In this document: positions 9,173 to 19,337 of the stretch, one piece after another | Position numbering within the stretch: the stretch's first letter is position 1 | How the letters are laid out: the number at the start of each line of letters is the position of its first letter | From: Streptomyces sp. NBC_01317 | Lineage (GTDB): Bacteria > Actinomycetota > Actinomycetes > Streptomycetales > Streptomycetaceae | Direction: 5' to 3' | NCBI RefSeq assembly: GCF_035961655.1 | Contig: NZ_CP108393.1 | Span: 6,898,501-6,962,500, forward strand | Length of the DNA stretch: 64,000 nt | Notes under the pieces: model-generated | What the model was told of the DNA's origin: nothing | Database searches by the model: none | What the model saw: the letters and a program-made list of their open reading frames with translations, nothing else | Translations under genes and position numbers: made by a program

Positions 9173-9781
9173 TCACGTTGGGTGAGGGGCCGGTTCGGTT
9201 CCCGCTGTCGCGGGCGGCGCAGGAGACACCACGTACCCCTCCCGCACCTCCCGTACCAGCGCGTCGGCGAACGGCCACGAGGGATCCGCTGTGAAATGGC
9301 TGGTCTCCGCCATCGTCCAGCCGTCCCAGAACCCGGTCTGCGCCGGTCCGTCGCGCCGGCGCCCCCGGCGCCAGGACTCCTCGGCGCCCCGGTCCATCCA
9401 CAGCAGCCGGGCGAGGTACGGCCGCAGGCCCCGCCGTCCGGCCCCGACCCCCTCGATCAGGACGACGGGGGCGGGCTCCAGGAGGAGGGGCGTACCGAAG
9501 CGGCGCAGGGTCCAGTCGTACGGCGCGTAGCGCGCGCTCGTCCCGCGCGCGAGGGGTTCGATCACCTGATCGAGCAGCCGGGGCAGCCACGCGAACAGCT
9601 CCTCGTGTGTCGCCAGGTCGTCGAGACGCAGGACGGGCGCGCCGCCGAGCGCGTCCGCCAGGCGGGTGGCGAAGGTGCTCTTCCCGGAGCCCGCGTGGCC
9701 GTCGACCGCCACCAGCCGTACGGGACCGCAGGAGGGCGGCAGGGCGCGCAGGGCTGCGGCCACATCCGTCAGATCGTCCAT
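9173..9781 (-). CDS. Uridine-kinase-like P-loop protein
   Basis: A 202-residue nucleoside-kinase-like protein. The P-loop GHAGSGKST lies near residue 28 and a Walker B-like stretch APVVLIEGVGAG near residue 108, with DDL after the second strand as in uridine kinases. The C-terminal 20 residues are Ala/Pro-rich. The natural substrate cannot be read from the sequence; it could be a nucleoside, pantothenate-like or other small metabolite kinase. It is transcribed alone, divergently from the C39-like peptidase gene. Confidence 0.75.
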   Translation of the reverse strand: MDDLTDVAAALRALPPSCGPVRLVAVDGHAGSGKSTFATRLADALGGAPVLRLDDLATHEELFAWLPRLLDQVIEPLARGTSARYAPYDWTLRRFGTPLLLEPAPVVLIEGVGAGRRGLRPYLARLLWMDRGAEESWRRGRRRDGPAQTGFWDGWTMAETSHFTADPSWPFADALVREVREGYVVSPAPPATAGTEPAPHPT

Positions 9782-9843
9782 CCGCCCAGCCTACGAGGGG
9801 TGGGGGCGGTGGTCCGGCGCCCGGTGGTCCCGCAGGTCATGCC

Positions 9844-9859
9844 ACTGGTCGAGACCAAT
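9844..9859. promoter_or_regulatory. DasR-like operator (dre-type palindrome)
   Basis: ACTGGTCGAGACCAAT matches the published dre consensus ACTGGTCTAGACCACT at 14 of 16 positions. It lies in the divergent region, 63 bp from the kinase start and 134 bp from the peptidase start. The match is sequence-only. Confidence 0.5.
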
Positions 9860-9992
9860 ATTGCTCGCGCCACGCGGGCCGAATCGCTGGCAGGAGGCCG
9901 CCGGGAGCCTGGATAGTTGACGACTGCCGGGCAGCCGCCCCTTCCCCCCTCTCGCCCTTCCCCCCTTTCTGCCTCGACCGGAGGTCCCCCCT

Positions 9993-11342
9993 GTGACCCG
10001 TCCCACCTCCCGCAGAACCGTACTGGCCGCCGTGTTCGCGTCCGCCGCGTCCGCCGCCGTGGTCTCCGCCGTCCCCGCGGCCGCCCTGTCCGCCCCCCGA
10101 ACCGAGCCACTGGTGGACAACTCCTTCTGGACCTCGTACTCCGACTGGCGCGCGGGCGAGGCCCGGGGCACCCGCGCCGTGGCGGGCGCCCGGCCCTCCC
10201 TGGCGATCGGCTCCCCCACGGGCCGCACCGACTACGCCGATCCGCACACCGGGCTGACCACCGCCTGGGAGTACGGGACGTGGACCTCGCCGGTCCACCG
10301 TTCGGCCGTCCCCGCCACCGAACTCGTCGCCTCCTGGAACGCCACGACGCCGGCCGGTACCTGGATCCAGATCGAGCTGCGGGGCGACTACTCCGACAAG
10401 ACCCGGACCCCGTGGTACGTCCTCGGCCGCTGGACCTCCGGTGACGGCCCCGACGACATCCGGCGTACCTCCGTCGACGACCAGACGGACGGGCGCAGCA
10501 GCATCTGGACCGACACGTTCGCCGTGGACGACGCGGCGAGCGGGCTGCGCCTGGCCTCGTACCAGCTGCGGCTCACCCTGTACCGCAAGCCGGGCACCCG
10601 GCTCACCCCGACCGTGCACCGGCTCGGCGCGATGGCGTCCGACATCCCCGACCGGTTCACCGTGCCGGCCTCCGCGCCCGGCCTGGCGCGGGAGCTGACC
10701 GTGCCGCGCTACTCGCAGAACACCCATGCCGGGCAGTACCCGGAGTACGACAACGGCGGCGAGGCCTGGTGCAGCCCCACCTCCTCGCAGATGATCATCG
10801 AGTACTGGGGGCGTAGGCCCACCACCGAGGATCTCGCCTGGGTCGACCCGTCCTACGCGGACCCGCAGGTCTGCCACGCGGCCCGGTACGCGTTCGACTA
10901 CCAGTACGACGGGTGCGGAAACTGGCCCTTCAACGCCGCGTACGCCGCCACGTACCGGGACCTGAACTCGGCGGTCACCCGGCTCGGTTCGCTGACCGAC
11001 GTGGAGAACCTGGTCCGCGCCGGCATCCCCGTCATCACGTCGCAGTCGTTCCTCCAGAAGGAGCTGACCGGGGCGGGTTACGGCACGGCGGGGCACCTGA
11101 TGACCGTGATCGGCTTCACCGAGTCCGGGGACGTGATCGCCAACGACCCCGCCTCGCCCGACAACAACGCGGTACGGCGGGTGTACCGGCGGGCCGAGTG
11201 GGAGACCATCTGGCTGCGCACCAAGCGCTACAACGCGGCGGGGAACATCACCTCGGGGACCGGCGGCGTCTGTTACGTCTACTGGCCCGCCGACCCCAGC
11301 ACCGCCCAGCGGCACGCCCTGCGCGCGGTGGGTCTGCTCTGA
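9993..11342 (+). CDS. Exported C39-like cysteine peptidase
   Basis: A 449-residue protein with a twin-arginine-type signal peptide (SRRTVLAAVFASAASA, cleavage likely after about residue 32). Residues about 35-220 form a domain of unknown function found in front of C39-like peptidases. The catalytic domain occupies about 235-445, with the cysteine in NGGEAWCSPTSSQMI, a histidine in AGHLMTVIGF and an aspartate in VIANDPASPDN, consistent with a papain-like triad of the Peptidase_C39_2 type. It is predicted to act outside the cell; no transporter domain is fused, so it is not a bacteriocin exporter. The GTG start follows GGAGG. A DasR-like site lies upstream. Confidence 0.88.
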   Translation: MTRPTSRRTVLAAVFASAASAAVVSAVPAAALSAPRTEPLVDNSFWTSYSDWRAGEARGTRAVAGARPSLAIGSPTGRTDYADPHTGLTTAWEYGTWTSPVHRSAVPATELVASWNATTPAGTWIQIELRGDYSDKTRTPWYVLGRWTSGDGPDDIRRTSVDDQTDGRSSIWTDTFAVDDAASGLRLASYQLRLTLYRKPGTRLTPTVHRLGAMASDIPDRFTVPASAPGLARELTVPRYSQNTHAGQYPEYDNGGEAWCSPTSSQMIIEYWGRRPTTEDLAWVDPSYADPQVCHAARYAFDYQYDGCGNWPFNAAYAATYRDLNSAVTRLGSLTDVENLVRAGIPVITSQSFLQKELTGAGYGTAGHLMTVIGFTESGDVIANDPASPDNNAVRRVYRRAEWETIWLRTKRYNAAGNITSGTGGVCYVYWPADPSTAQRHALRAVGLL

Positions 11343-11371
11343 CCGGAAGCCCGGACCGCTCTGATCGAACC

Positions 11372-11432
11372 GGTCTCCGGCCGCCACCGGTGTCTCTGCA
11401 ATACTGCGGGCATTCTGAGGCAGCCGGAGACC
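11372..11432. promoter_or_regulatory. Inverted repeat upstream of the TetR gene
   Basis: GGTCTCCGG (11372-11380) and CCGGAGACC (11424-11432) are perfect inverted copies 43 bp apart, and the second arm ends 11 bp before the regulator's GTG. It could be a pair of operator half-sites for autoregulation; no binding evidence is available. Confidence 0.3.
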
Positions 11433-11443
11433 AGGACGCGAAC

Positions 11444-12184
11444 GTGAATCGTAGTCAGCAGCGGGGCGCGTCCGCCCGATCACAGGTGCGACGCTCCGAA
11501 CTCATCGCCACCGGAAGGAAGTTGTTCGCCGACACCTCGTACGACGCGCTGTCGATGGACGACATCGCCTCGCACGCCGGGGTGGCCAAGGGGCTGATCT
11601 ACTACTACTTCGAGAACAAGCGCGGCTACTACCTCGCGATCGTCGAGGACGCCGTCACCGAACTCGTCACGCTCGCCGCGGGCGGCGCCGAACTCCCGCG
11701 CACCCAGCGCGTGCAGCGGACCGTCGAGGCCTATCTGCGCTTCGCCCAGTACAACGAGGCGGCCTACCGCACCGTCATCAACGGCGGTGTGGGCTTCGAC
11801 ACCCAGGTGCAGTCCATCCGGGACGCCGTGCGTACGGGACTGGTCTCCACGGTCGCCGACGGCGCCTACGGACACCACGACATCCCGCCGATCGCCCGGC
11901 TCGCGCTGCTGGGCTGGCTGAGCAGTGTCGAGTGGCTCACGCTCGAATGGCTGGCGCACCGCGACACGCTGCCCCGGGAGATCCCGCGCGACCTGCTGGT
12001 GCGGATGCTGCGTCACACCCTCAACACGATCGAGGAGTTCGCGCCGGAATGCCCGGCGCCGCCACCCGACCTGGAGTGGCGGCCGTTCACGGGCCTCGAC
12101 GACCGGCAGGCGGAGAGCCTGCTCGACTCGCCGGACGGTCCCGCGCCGGGCGGGCCGGATGCCCGCCCGCCCGGCGAGGAGTGA
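11444..12184 (+). CDS. TetR family transcriptional regulator
   Basis: A 246-residue repressor-type protein. The N-terminal HTH is clear (about residues 15-62: RRSELIATGRKLFADTSYDA, then MDDIASHAGVAKGLIYYYF). The remaining helices form the ligand-binding and dimer domain, and the last 40 residues are Pro/Gly/Asp-rich. The GTG at 11444 is chosen over longer frames because the HTH begins soon after. The target is unknown: it sits 101 nt after the peptidase gene and is convergent with the chitinase gene, 12 nt apart. Confidence 0.9.
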   Translation: MNRSQQRGASARSQVRRSELIATGRKLFADTSYDALSMDDIASHAGVAKGLIYYYFENKRGYYLAIVEDAVTELVTLAAGGAELPRTQRVQRTVEAYLRFAQYNEAAYRTVINGGVGFDTQVQSIRDAVRTGLVSTVADGAYGHHDIPPIARLALLGWLSSVEWLTLEWLAHRDTLPREIPRDLLVRMLRHTLNTIEEFAPECPAPPPDLEWRPFTGLDDRQAESLLDSPDGPAPGGPDARPPGEE

Positions 12185-12196
12185 GAACCGTCCTGC

Positions 12197-13477
<1,281 letters not shown>

Positions 13478-13595
13478 GAAGTCTCCTCGTGGGGGAGGAC
13501 GTACGGGTGGGGGAATGGCCGGACGGGACGGAGCGGTGGAAGGACGGCCGGCCACGGTCCGGATGTGACATGAACACCGAACCCGTTCCGGGTGG

Positions 13596-13637
13596 ACGTT
13601 AGAAGGACTAGACCACTGCGGTCAATGGTGCGGACCA
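13596..13637 (-). promoter_or_regulatory. Chitinase promoter with 12-bp direct repeats / DasR site
   Basis: Reading on the minus strand, two copies of the Streptomyces chitinase direct repeat, TGGTCCGCACCA (13637-13626) and TGGTCTAGTCCT (13615-13604), surround a TTGACC -35 (13625-13620), with TAACGT as -10 (13601-13596) after an 18-bp spacer. The second repeat matches the DasR core TGGTCTAGACCA at 10 of 12 positions. Such promoters are induced by chitin and repressed by glucose and DasR in known cases. The transcript would have a leader of roughly 110 nt. The rest of 13478-13909 shows no gene. Confidence 0.75.
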
Positions 13638-13909
13638 ACTCGGCCGCACCGTAAGGGGACGAACGGGACGGGCCGGGCGCCCGGGCACGCGCGGAGGCGC
13701 GCGGAGCGGGCGGATCCGCCCCGGTGACGGGGGGCCGCCGATCGGGCATACTCAACGCGCCACAACCGCTGGTCAGCCCCTTCCGCGATCCGGGAAGGCA
13801 GCATCGGTTGGGCAGTACGCGTCCGGGGGCACCCCGGACCTCAGCCGGCGGCGCCGCCCCACCCCGCGCGCGACCGCCGCAGTGTCCCGACAGGGAGGAG
13901 AGCGCCGCC

Positions 13910-15082
13910 ATGCCCGACCGCGCCCCGCAGCCGGTGGAACGTCACCTGCCCACCGAAGAGTCCGAGGACCTTCTCGCGCTCGTACGCGACATCGCCCAGC
14001 GGGAGATCGTTCCCGCGGCGGCCGAGGAGGAGGAAGCGGGACACTTCCCGCGCCCGCTCTTCACCCTGCTCTCCGAGTCGGGCCTGCTCGGCCTGCCGTA
14101 CGACTCCGCCCTCGGCGGCGGGGACCAGCCGTACGAGGTCTACCTCCAGGTCCTCGAAGAACTCGCCGCCGCCCGCCTCACCGTCGGCCTCGGCGTCAGC
14201 GTCCACTCCCTGGCCTCCTACGCGCTCGCCGGGTTCGGCAGCAAGGAGCAGCAGGCGGAACACCTCCCCGCGATGCTGGGCGGCGGTCTGCTGGGCGCCT
14301 ACTGCCTCTCCGAGCCCGCCTCGGGCTCCGACGCCGCCTCGCTGCGGACGCGCGCGGTCAGGGACGGCGACGACTGGGTCATCACCGGCACCAAGGCCTG
14401 GATCACCCACGGCGGGATCGCGGACTTCTGCACGGTCCTGGCGAGGACGGGCGGCGACGGCGCGCGGGGCATCACCGCGTTCCTCGTGCCGGGCGACGCC
14501 CCCGGCCTGCACGCCGCCGTCCCGGAGAAGAAGATGGGCATGAAGGGCTCGCCCACCGCCCAACTCCACTTCGACGGCGTGCGGGTGGCGGACGACCGGC
14601 GCATCGGGGAGGAGGGGCAGGGCTTCGCGATCGCGCTCGCCTCGCTCGACTCGGGACGCCTCGGGATCGCCGCGTGCGCCGTCGGCCTCGCGCAGGCGGC
14701 CCTGGACGAGGCCGCGGCGTACGCGACGGGCAGGCGGCAGTTCGGCCGCCCCATCGCGGACTTCCAGGGACTGCGCTTCCTGCTCGCGGACATGGCGACA
14801 CAGATCGAGGCGGGCCGGGCGCTCTACCTCGCCGCCGCGCGCCTGCGCGACGCCGGCCTGCCGTTCTCCCGGCAGGCCGCCATGGCGAAGCTGTTCTGCA
14901 CGGACGCGGCCATGCGCGTCACCACCGACGCCGTACAGGTCCTCGGCGGCTACGGCTACACGACGGACTTCCCCGTCGAGCGCTATATGCGCGAGGCGAA
15001 GGTGCTCCAGATCGTGGAGGGCACCAACCAGATCCAGCGGATGGTGATCGCCCGTCAACTGCTGGGCCCGGAAAGCCGCTAG
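13910..15082 (+). CDS. Acyl-CoA dehydrogenase
   Basis: A 390-residue FAD flavoenzyme introducing the alpha-beta double bond into acyl-CoA thioesters. Signature 1 (AYCLSEPASGSDAASL) and signature 2 (the QFGRPIADFQGLRF region) are present. The catalytic base is the glutamate in VEGTNQIQ near residue 370, so it belongs to the short/branched-chain-type enzymes. In streptomycetes such enzymes feed amino-acid and fatty-acid breakdown and polyketide precursors; chain specificity cannot be read here. The start follows GGGAGGAG. Confidence 0.94.
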   Translation: MPDRAPQPVERHLPTEESEDLLALVRDIAQREIVPAAAEEEEAGHFPRPLFTLLSESGLLGLPYDSALGGGDQPYEVYLQVLEELAAARLTVGLGVSVHSLASYALAGFGSKEQQAEHLPAMLGGGLLGAYCLSEPASGSDAASLRTRAVRDGDDWVITGTKAWITHGGIADFCTVLARTGGDGARGITAFLVPGDAPGLHAAVPEKKMGMKGSPTAQLHFDGVRVADDRRIGEEGQGFAIALASLDSGRLGIAACAVGLAQAALDEAAAYATGRRQFGRPIADFQGLRFLLADMATQIEAGRALYLAAARLRDAGLPFSRQAAMAKLFCTDAAMRVTTDAVQVLGGYGYTTDFPVERYMREAKVLQIVEGTNQIQRMVIARQLLGPESR

Positions 15083-15106
15083 GGCGCGCCCTGGGCCGGG
15101 GCGCGG

Positions 15107-15141
15107 ACCCGCACCATGCCGAACACGTCGTCATGGTGCGG
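15107..15141. terminator. Bidirectional hairpin terminator
   Basis: CCCGCACCATG (15107-15117) and CATGGTGCGGG (15131-15141) form a perfect 11-bp stem with a 13-base loop between the convergent acyl-CoA dehydrogenase gene and the following minus-strand gene. Confidence 0.7.
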
Positions 15142-15172
15142 GGGTTGGCTCACGTACGGTACGGCTCCGCGC

Positions 15173-15598
15173 TCACGCGGCGCGTGAGGCCTGACGCGCC
15201 GCCGGGAACGACTTGAACGGCCGCGAGCCCGGGCCGCCGACGTGCGAGAAGGGTTGCGTCCGCCAGTCGAGTCCCTGAGGAAGCGTCAGGAGCAGCGCGG
15301 TGTGCTGCTCCTGGGCCTCAGGCGACTCGTCGGCGGCCCCGGCCTCCGACGCCCGGCGTCCCGTACCCGCGCACACCGTGAGCACGAACGGGTTCCACGG
15401 AGACGGGCACAGCGCGTGCTCGGGCAGGACGTCCTCGTCCGCCAGGAGCGCGATCGGCCGGGCGCAGTCCGGGCAGACGACCCGGTACATCTCGAACGTG
15501 TCGTAGAGATCGGACTCGTCGAACTCATCGGAATCGTCCGCCTCGACAAGCTCGACGGATTCCGGTTCGCCGCGTCCTGCGCGCTTCAGGCTCTGCAT
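15173..15598 (-). CDS. Conserved hypothetical protein with CxxC-type cysteines
   Basis: A 141-residue soluble protein of unknown function. The N-terminal third is very acidic (EADDSDEFDESDLYDTFEM). The middle has a CPDC pair (VVCPDCARPIALLADEDVLP), a further cysteine in HALCPSPWNPF and another in LTVCAGTG, suggesting a small metal-binding or redox site. The C-terminus is basic. The ATG at 15598 is preferred to a longer frame because AGGGGGA lies about 11 nt ahead. It is divergent from the Lrp-type regulator gene, with a palindrome between them. Confidence 0.7.
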   Translation of the reverse strand: MQSLKRAGRGEPESVELVEADDSDEFDESDLYDTFEMYRVVCPDCARPIALLADEDVLPEHALCPSPWNPFVLTVCAGTGRRASEAGAADESPEAQEQHTALLLTLPQGLDWRTQPFSHVGGPGSRPFKSFPAARQASRAA

Positions 15599-15634
15599 GG
15601 AGACATTCCCCCTCGGGTGGGCCGACCAGGCACT

Positions 15635-15650
15635 TGTGGTCTCGACCACA
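15635..15650. promoter_or_regulatory. Palindrome resembling a DasR/HutC-type operator
   Basis: TGTGGTCTCGACCACA is a near-perfect palindrome 37 bp upstream of the minus-strand gene's start. Its core TGGTCTCGACCA differs from the DasR core TGGTCTAGACCA by one base. The outer bases differ from dre, so another GntR/HutC-type regulator is equally possible. Confidence 0.5.
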
Positions 15651-15826
15651 GCAAGCAATTCCCTCCGTGCGCGTCCGGTAACCGTGAGGTCCCGATGGAC
15701 CGCCCCACAGATCTGTGGCGTTCGTCACATGCCCGCCGCACGTGTCCGCGAGGCACGGGGAGGCCTTCCACAAGAGACCTCCGGCCGACTGTGCCGGAGG
15801 GGGCCCGGGGCAATAGGTTGATCCGT

Positions 15827-16267
15827 ATGGAGGAGCTGGATCGTCAGATCGTGGAGTTGCTCGTCAAGGACGGCCGGATGAGCTACACCGACCTGGGCAA
15901 GGCCACCGGCCTGTCCACCTCGGCGGTGCATCAGCGGGTCCGCCGGCTGGAGCAGCGCGGTGTCATCCGCGGGTACGCGGCCGTGGTCGACCCCGAGGCC
16001 GTCGGCCTGCCGCTGACCGCCTTCATCTCCGTGAAACCCTTCGACCCCAGCGCCCCCGACGACATCGCGGACCGTCTGGCCTCGGTCCCCGAGATCGAGG
16101 CGTGCCACAGCGTCGCCGGGGACGAGAACTACATCCTCAAGGTCCGGGTCGCCACCCCGCTGGAGCTGGAGCACCTGCTGACCCGCATCCGCGGCCTGGC
16201 CGGCGTCTCCACCAGGACGACGGTGGTCCTCTCCACGCCGTACGAGGCCCGCCCACCGCGCATGTGA
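15827..16267 (+). CDS. Lrp/AsnC family transcriptional regulator
   Basis: A 146-residue feast/famine regulator. The HTH spans about residues 1-50 (MEELDRQIVELLVKDGRMSY, then STSAVHQRVRRLEQRG). The RAM ligand-binding/oligomerisation domain covers about 65-140, with GDENYILKV at its core. A TAGGTT hexamer at 15814-15819 ends 7 nt before the ATG and no clear ribosome site is seen, so the mRNA is probably leaderless. The effector is presumably an amino acid, unidentified. Confidence 0.93.
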   Translation: MEELDRQIVELLVKDGRMSYTDLGKATGLSTSAVHQRVRRLEQRGVIRGYAAVVDPEAVGLPLTAFISVKPFDPSAPDDIADRLASVPEIEACHSVAGDENYILKVRVATPLELEHLLTRIRGLAGVSTRTTVVLSTPYEARPPRM

Positions 16268-16347
16268 GCGCCTGCCGTGTCTCACAGGGATGTCGTACCG
16301 GGTCCCCGGCGGCGGGGCGCCCGGCCGGAAAAGGGACACTGGTCGGC

Positions 16348-17973
16348 ATGACCGAGAGCGAAACCCGCACCGTGCTCCTGCGCGGCGGAGAAGTCCACAG
16401 CCCCGCCGACCCCTTCGCCACCGCCATGGTGGTCGAACGCGGCCATGTCGCCTGGGTGGGCTCGGAAGGGGCGGCCGACGCCTTCGCCACCGGGGTGGAC
16501 GAGGTCGTCGACCTCGACGGCGCGCTGGTCACCCCCGCCTTCACCGACGCCCACGTCCACACCACCGCGACGGGTCTCGCGCTCACCGGCCTCGACCTGT
16601 CCGGCGCGCGGAGCCTGCGGGACGCGCTCGGGCGCGTACGGGCCCACGCCACCGCGCACCCCGGCGTACGGATCCTCCTCGGCCACGGCTGGGACTCCGC
16701 CCGCTGGCCCGAGCGGCGTGCACCGTCCCGCGCCGAACTGGACGAGGCGACGGGCGGGCGGCCCCTCTACCTGACCCGTATCGACGTGCACTCCGCCGTC
16801 GCGACCACCGCCCTGCTCGACCTGGTCCCCGGCGTCACCTCCCTCACCGGCTACGACCAGGAGGGCCCGTTGACGGCCGCGGCGCACCACGCCGTCCGGG
16901 CGGCCGCCCACGCCGCCGTCTCGCCCCACCAGCGCGCCGAGGCCCAGCGCGCGGCCCGGCACCACGCCGCCTCGCTCGGCATCGGGACCCTGCACGAATG
17001 CGCGGGACCCGACATCTCCGACGAGGACGACTTCACCGCGCTGCTGGCCCTGGCCGCCGGCGAACCGGGACCCCGGGTCCACGGCTACTGGGCCGAGGCG
17101 ATCACGGACGGGAAGGGCGCCGCGCGCGTGCGCGACCTGGGCGCCGCCGGCGCGGCCGGTGACCTCTTCGTGGACGGCTCCCTCGGCTCCCACACGGCCC
17201 ACCTGCGCGAGCCGTACGCCGACGCCCCCCACACCGGCACCGCCCACCTCGACGCGGCCGCCGTCGCGGCCCACGTCACGGCGTGCACCGAGGCCGGTCT
17301 CCAGGCCGGTTTCCACGCCATCGGGGACGCCGCCGTCGGTGCCGTCGTGGACGGCGTGCGCGCCGCCGCCGAGCGGCTGGGCCTGGCCCGCGTCAGGGCC
17401 GCCAGGCACCGCGTCGAACACGCCGAGATGCTCATCCCCGAGACGATCGCCGCCTTCGCCGAGCTGGGGCTCACCGCCTCCGTCCAGCCCGCCTTCGACG
17501 CGGCCTGGGGCGGCGAGGACGGCATGTACGCCGAACGGCTGGGCATCGAGCGGGCCCGGACACTGAATCCGTACGCGGCCCTGCTGCGCGCCGGCGTCCC
17601 GCTCGCCTTCGGGTCCGACAGCCCGGTCACCCCGCTCGACCCCTGGGGCACGGTCCGCGCGGCGGCCTTCCACCGCACGCCCGCACACCGGATCTCCGTC
17701 CGGGCCGCCTTCACCGCCCACACCCGGGGCGGCTGGCGGGTCCTCGGACGCGACGACGCCGGTACGCTCGTGCCGGGTGCCCCCGCCGACTACGCCGTCT
17801 GGCGCACCGGCGCCCTGGTCGTCCAGGCCCCGGACGACCGGGTGTCCCGCTGGTCCACCGATCCCCGCTCGGGCACCCCGGGACTGCCCGATCTCACGCC
17901 GGGCGGACCGCTGCCGGAATGCCTGCGGACCGTTGTCGCCGGACAAACGGTGTTTGTGGGACCGAAAGAGTGA
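16348..17973 (+). CDS. Amidohydrolase family 3 protein (YtcJ-like)
   Basis: A 541-residue metal-dependent hydrolase. The N-terminal beta domain leads to the metal motif FTDAHVHTTATG near residue 67; further barrel ligands are in GFHAIGDAAV and HRVEHAEM, and the catalytic aspartate in AFGSDSPVTPLDPW. The family hydrolyses amide or ester bonds in diverse small molecules; substrate unknown. It starts 80 nt after the Lrp gene in the same direction and could be co-transcribed with it, so the Lrp protein may control it (inference). Confidence 0.88.
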   Translation: MTESETRTVLLRGGEVHSPADPFATAMVVERGHVAWVGSEGAADAFATGVDEVVDLDGALVTPAFTDAHVHTTATGLALTGLDLSGARSLRDALGRVRAHATAHPGVRILLGHGWDSARWPERRAPSRAELDEATGGRPLYLTRIDVHSAVATTALLDLVPGVTSLTGYDQEGPLTAAAHHAVRAAAHAAVSPHQRAEAQRAARHHAASLGIGTLHECAGPDISDEDDFTALLALAAGEPGPRVHGYWAEAITDGKGAARVRDLGAAGAAGDLFVDGSLGSHTAHLREPYADAPHTGTAHLDAAAVAAHVTACTEAGLQAGFHAIGDAAVGAVVDGVRAAAERLGLARVRAARHRVEHAEMLIPETIAAFAELGLTASVQPAFDAAWGGEDGMYAERLGIERARTLNPYAALLRAGVPLAFGSDSPVTPLDPWGTVRAAAFHRTPAHRISVRAAFTAHTRGGWRVLGRDDAGTLVPGAPADYAVWRTGALVVQAPDDRVSRWSTDPRSGTPGLPDLTPGGPLPECLRTVVAGQTVFVGPKE

Positions 17974-18082
17974 CGTACGGACATTTCGTACCGCCGACCG
18001 ATGCTTCCCGGCCTCCGCCGCGACCTGCGGATCTTCCCCACTGACCTGCTGATTTGGGTCAACACCGCAGGTCAAACGACTG

Positions 18083-18113
18083 TTGACAGTAAGCAGTCAC
18101 CGGCGGGTAGGTT
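18083..18113 (+). promoter_or_regulatory. Strong vegetative-type promoter upstream of ppm1
   Basis: TTGACA (18083-18088, perfect consensus) and TAGGTT (18108-18113) are separated by 19 bp. Initiation would be near 18120, leaving a 5' leader of about 335 nt before ppm1. Confidence 0.7.
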
Positions 18114-18119
18114 CGGCCG

Positions 18120-18455
18120 AGTCCACCACAGGACGTCCGTCCGGCAACCTCCGCGCAGTCGTCGAACGCCGCTGGGCCACGGGGCGGTGTGCCGCACCGG
18201 CGCACCTCCACTGGGAGCCAGGTCCAGCACCCGCGTCTCGGGGGCGAGGGAAGTTTCGGCCGGCCGGCAGGTGCGACCCGGGCGGGGTCCCGGCGTTCAG
18301 TAGACAACGGCTTTCGGTCGACCCGCAGCCAGCGGGTCCCAGGTCGGCCCGAAGGACGCCGGGTCCCGATCCGTAGGTCCGCGATGCGGTGACCACCCAC
18401 CCTCACGTGCTCGCTAAGGTGGTGCCTCGGCGTACGGCGCGATTGAGGGGCAGCA
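18120..18455 (+). ncRNA. Candidate structured leader RNA or independent non-coding RNA
   Basis: About 335 nt between the promoter and the ppm1 start contain several tight hairpins: CGGTG/CACCG with a 5-base loop (18185-18199) and GACCCGC/GCGGGTC with a 5-base loop (18320-18338) among them. Open frames across it lack the strong third-position G/C bias of neighbouring genes, and the longest plus-strand one would begin inside the -35 box, so coding is unlikely. No U-rich terminator is seen before ppm1, so a long 5' UTR is the simplest reading. I do not recognise a riboswitch class. This is the main content of the 482-nt gap 17974-18455. Confidence 0.4.
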
Positions 18456-19223
18456 GTGAACGACGGTGGTCAGAGGCGGTACGGCCCGCTCGGTAAAGCC
18501 TTGGTGATCATCCCGACCTACAACGAGGCCGAGAACATCAAGCCGATCGTCTCCCGGGTCCGCGCGGCGGTGCCCGAGGCCGACATCCTGATCGCCGACG
18601 ACAACAGCCCGGACGGCACCGGCAAGCTCGCGGACGAGCTCGCGGCCGAGGACGGCCAGGTCCGGGTCCTGCACCGCAAGGGCAAGGAAGGGCTGGGAGC
18701 GGCCTATCTGGCGGGCTTCCGATGGGGCATGGAGCACGGCTACGGCGTCCTGGTCGAGATGGACGCCGACGGCTCCCACCAGCCCGAGGAACTGCCCCGG
18801 CTGCTGACCGCGCTCAAGAGCGCGGACCTCGTCCTCGGCTCCCGCTGGATGCCGGGCGGGCGCATCGTCAACTGGCCCAAGAACCGGGAGTTCCTCTCCC
18901 GGGGCGCCAGCACCTACTCGCGGCTCCTGCTCGGTGTCCCCATCCGGGACGTCACCGGCGGCTTCCGCGCCTTCCGGGCCGAGACCCTGGAAGGACTCGG
19001 CCTCGCCGCCGTCTCCTCCCAGGGCTACTGCTTCCAGATCGACCTCGCACGGCGCGCGGTCGAGGCCGGATTCACGGTCGTGGAGGTGCCGATCACGTTC
19101 GTGGAGCGTGAGGTGGGCGACTCCAAGATGAGCAAGGACATCGTCGTGGAAGCGCTCTGGAAGGTCACCGCCTGGGGCGTCGAGTCCCGGGCGAACCGCT
19201 TCCTCGGCCGCAAGCCCTCCTGA
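18456..19223 (+). CDS. ppm1: Polyprenol phosphate mannosyltransferase (GT2)
   Basis: A 255-residue GT2 enzyme that transfers mannose from GDP-mannose to polyprenyl phosphate at the inner face of the membrane, supplying the donor for protein O-mannosylation. It has the nucleotide site IIPTYNEAENI, IADDNSPDGTG and the metal/donor motif EMDADGSHQPEEL, then GFRAFRAETL and the amphipathic C-terminal helix region. No membrane domain is fused, unlike mycobacterial Ppm1 with its Lnt half. In S. coelicolor the orthologous gene is needed for phage phiC31 infection and affects antibiotic sensitivity (recalled). The GTG at 18456 follows GGGGCAGCA. Confidence 0.93.
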   Translation: MNDGGQRRYGPLGKALVIIPTYNEAENIKPIVSRVRAAVPEADILIADDNSPDGTGKLADELAAEDGQVRVLHRKGKEGLGAAYLAGFRWGMEHGYGVLVEMDADGSHQPEELPRLLTALKSADLVLGSRWMPGGRIVNWPKNREFLSRGASTYSRLLLGVPIRDVTGGFRAFRAETLEGLGLAAVSSQGYCFQIDLARRAVEAGFTVVEVPITFVEREVGDSKMSKDIVVEALWKVTAWGVESRANRFLGRKPS

Positions 19224-19337
19224 GCTGCCTGAGGTCGTCGGCCCGGCTCTTCCGCCCGGCCCCGCCCGGCCCTTCCTCCCGGCTCTTTTGATTGCTCCCA
19301 TACGCCGGACCGACCCCCGCCCAGGCACACTGGAACC

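Noticed and set aside
18083..18376. 97-codon plus-strand open frame in the ppm1 upstream region
   Set aside because: It would start within the -35 promoter box and lacks third-position G/C bias, so a non-coding leader fits better.
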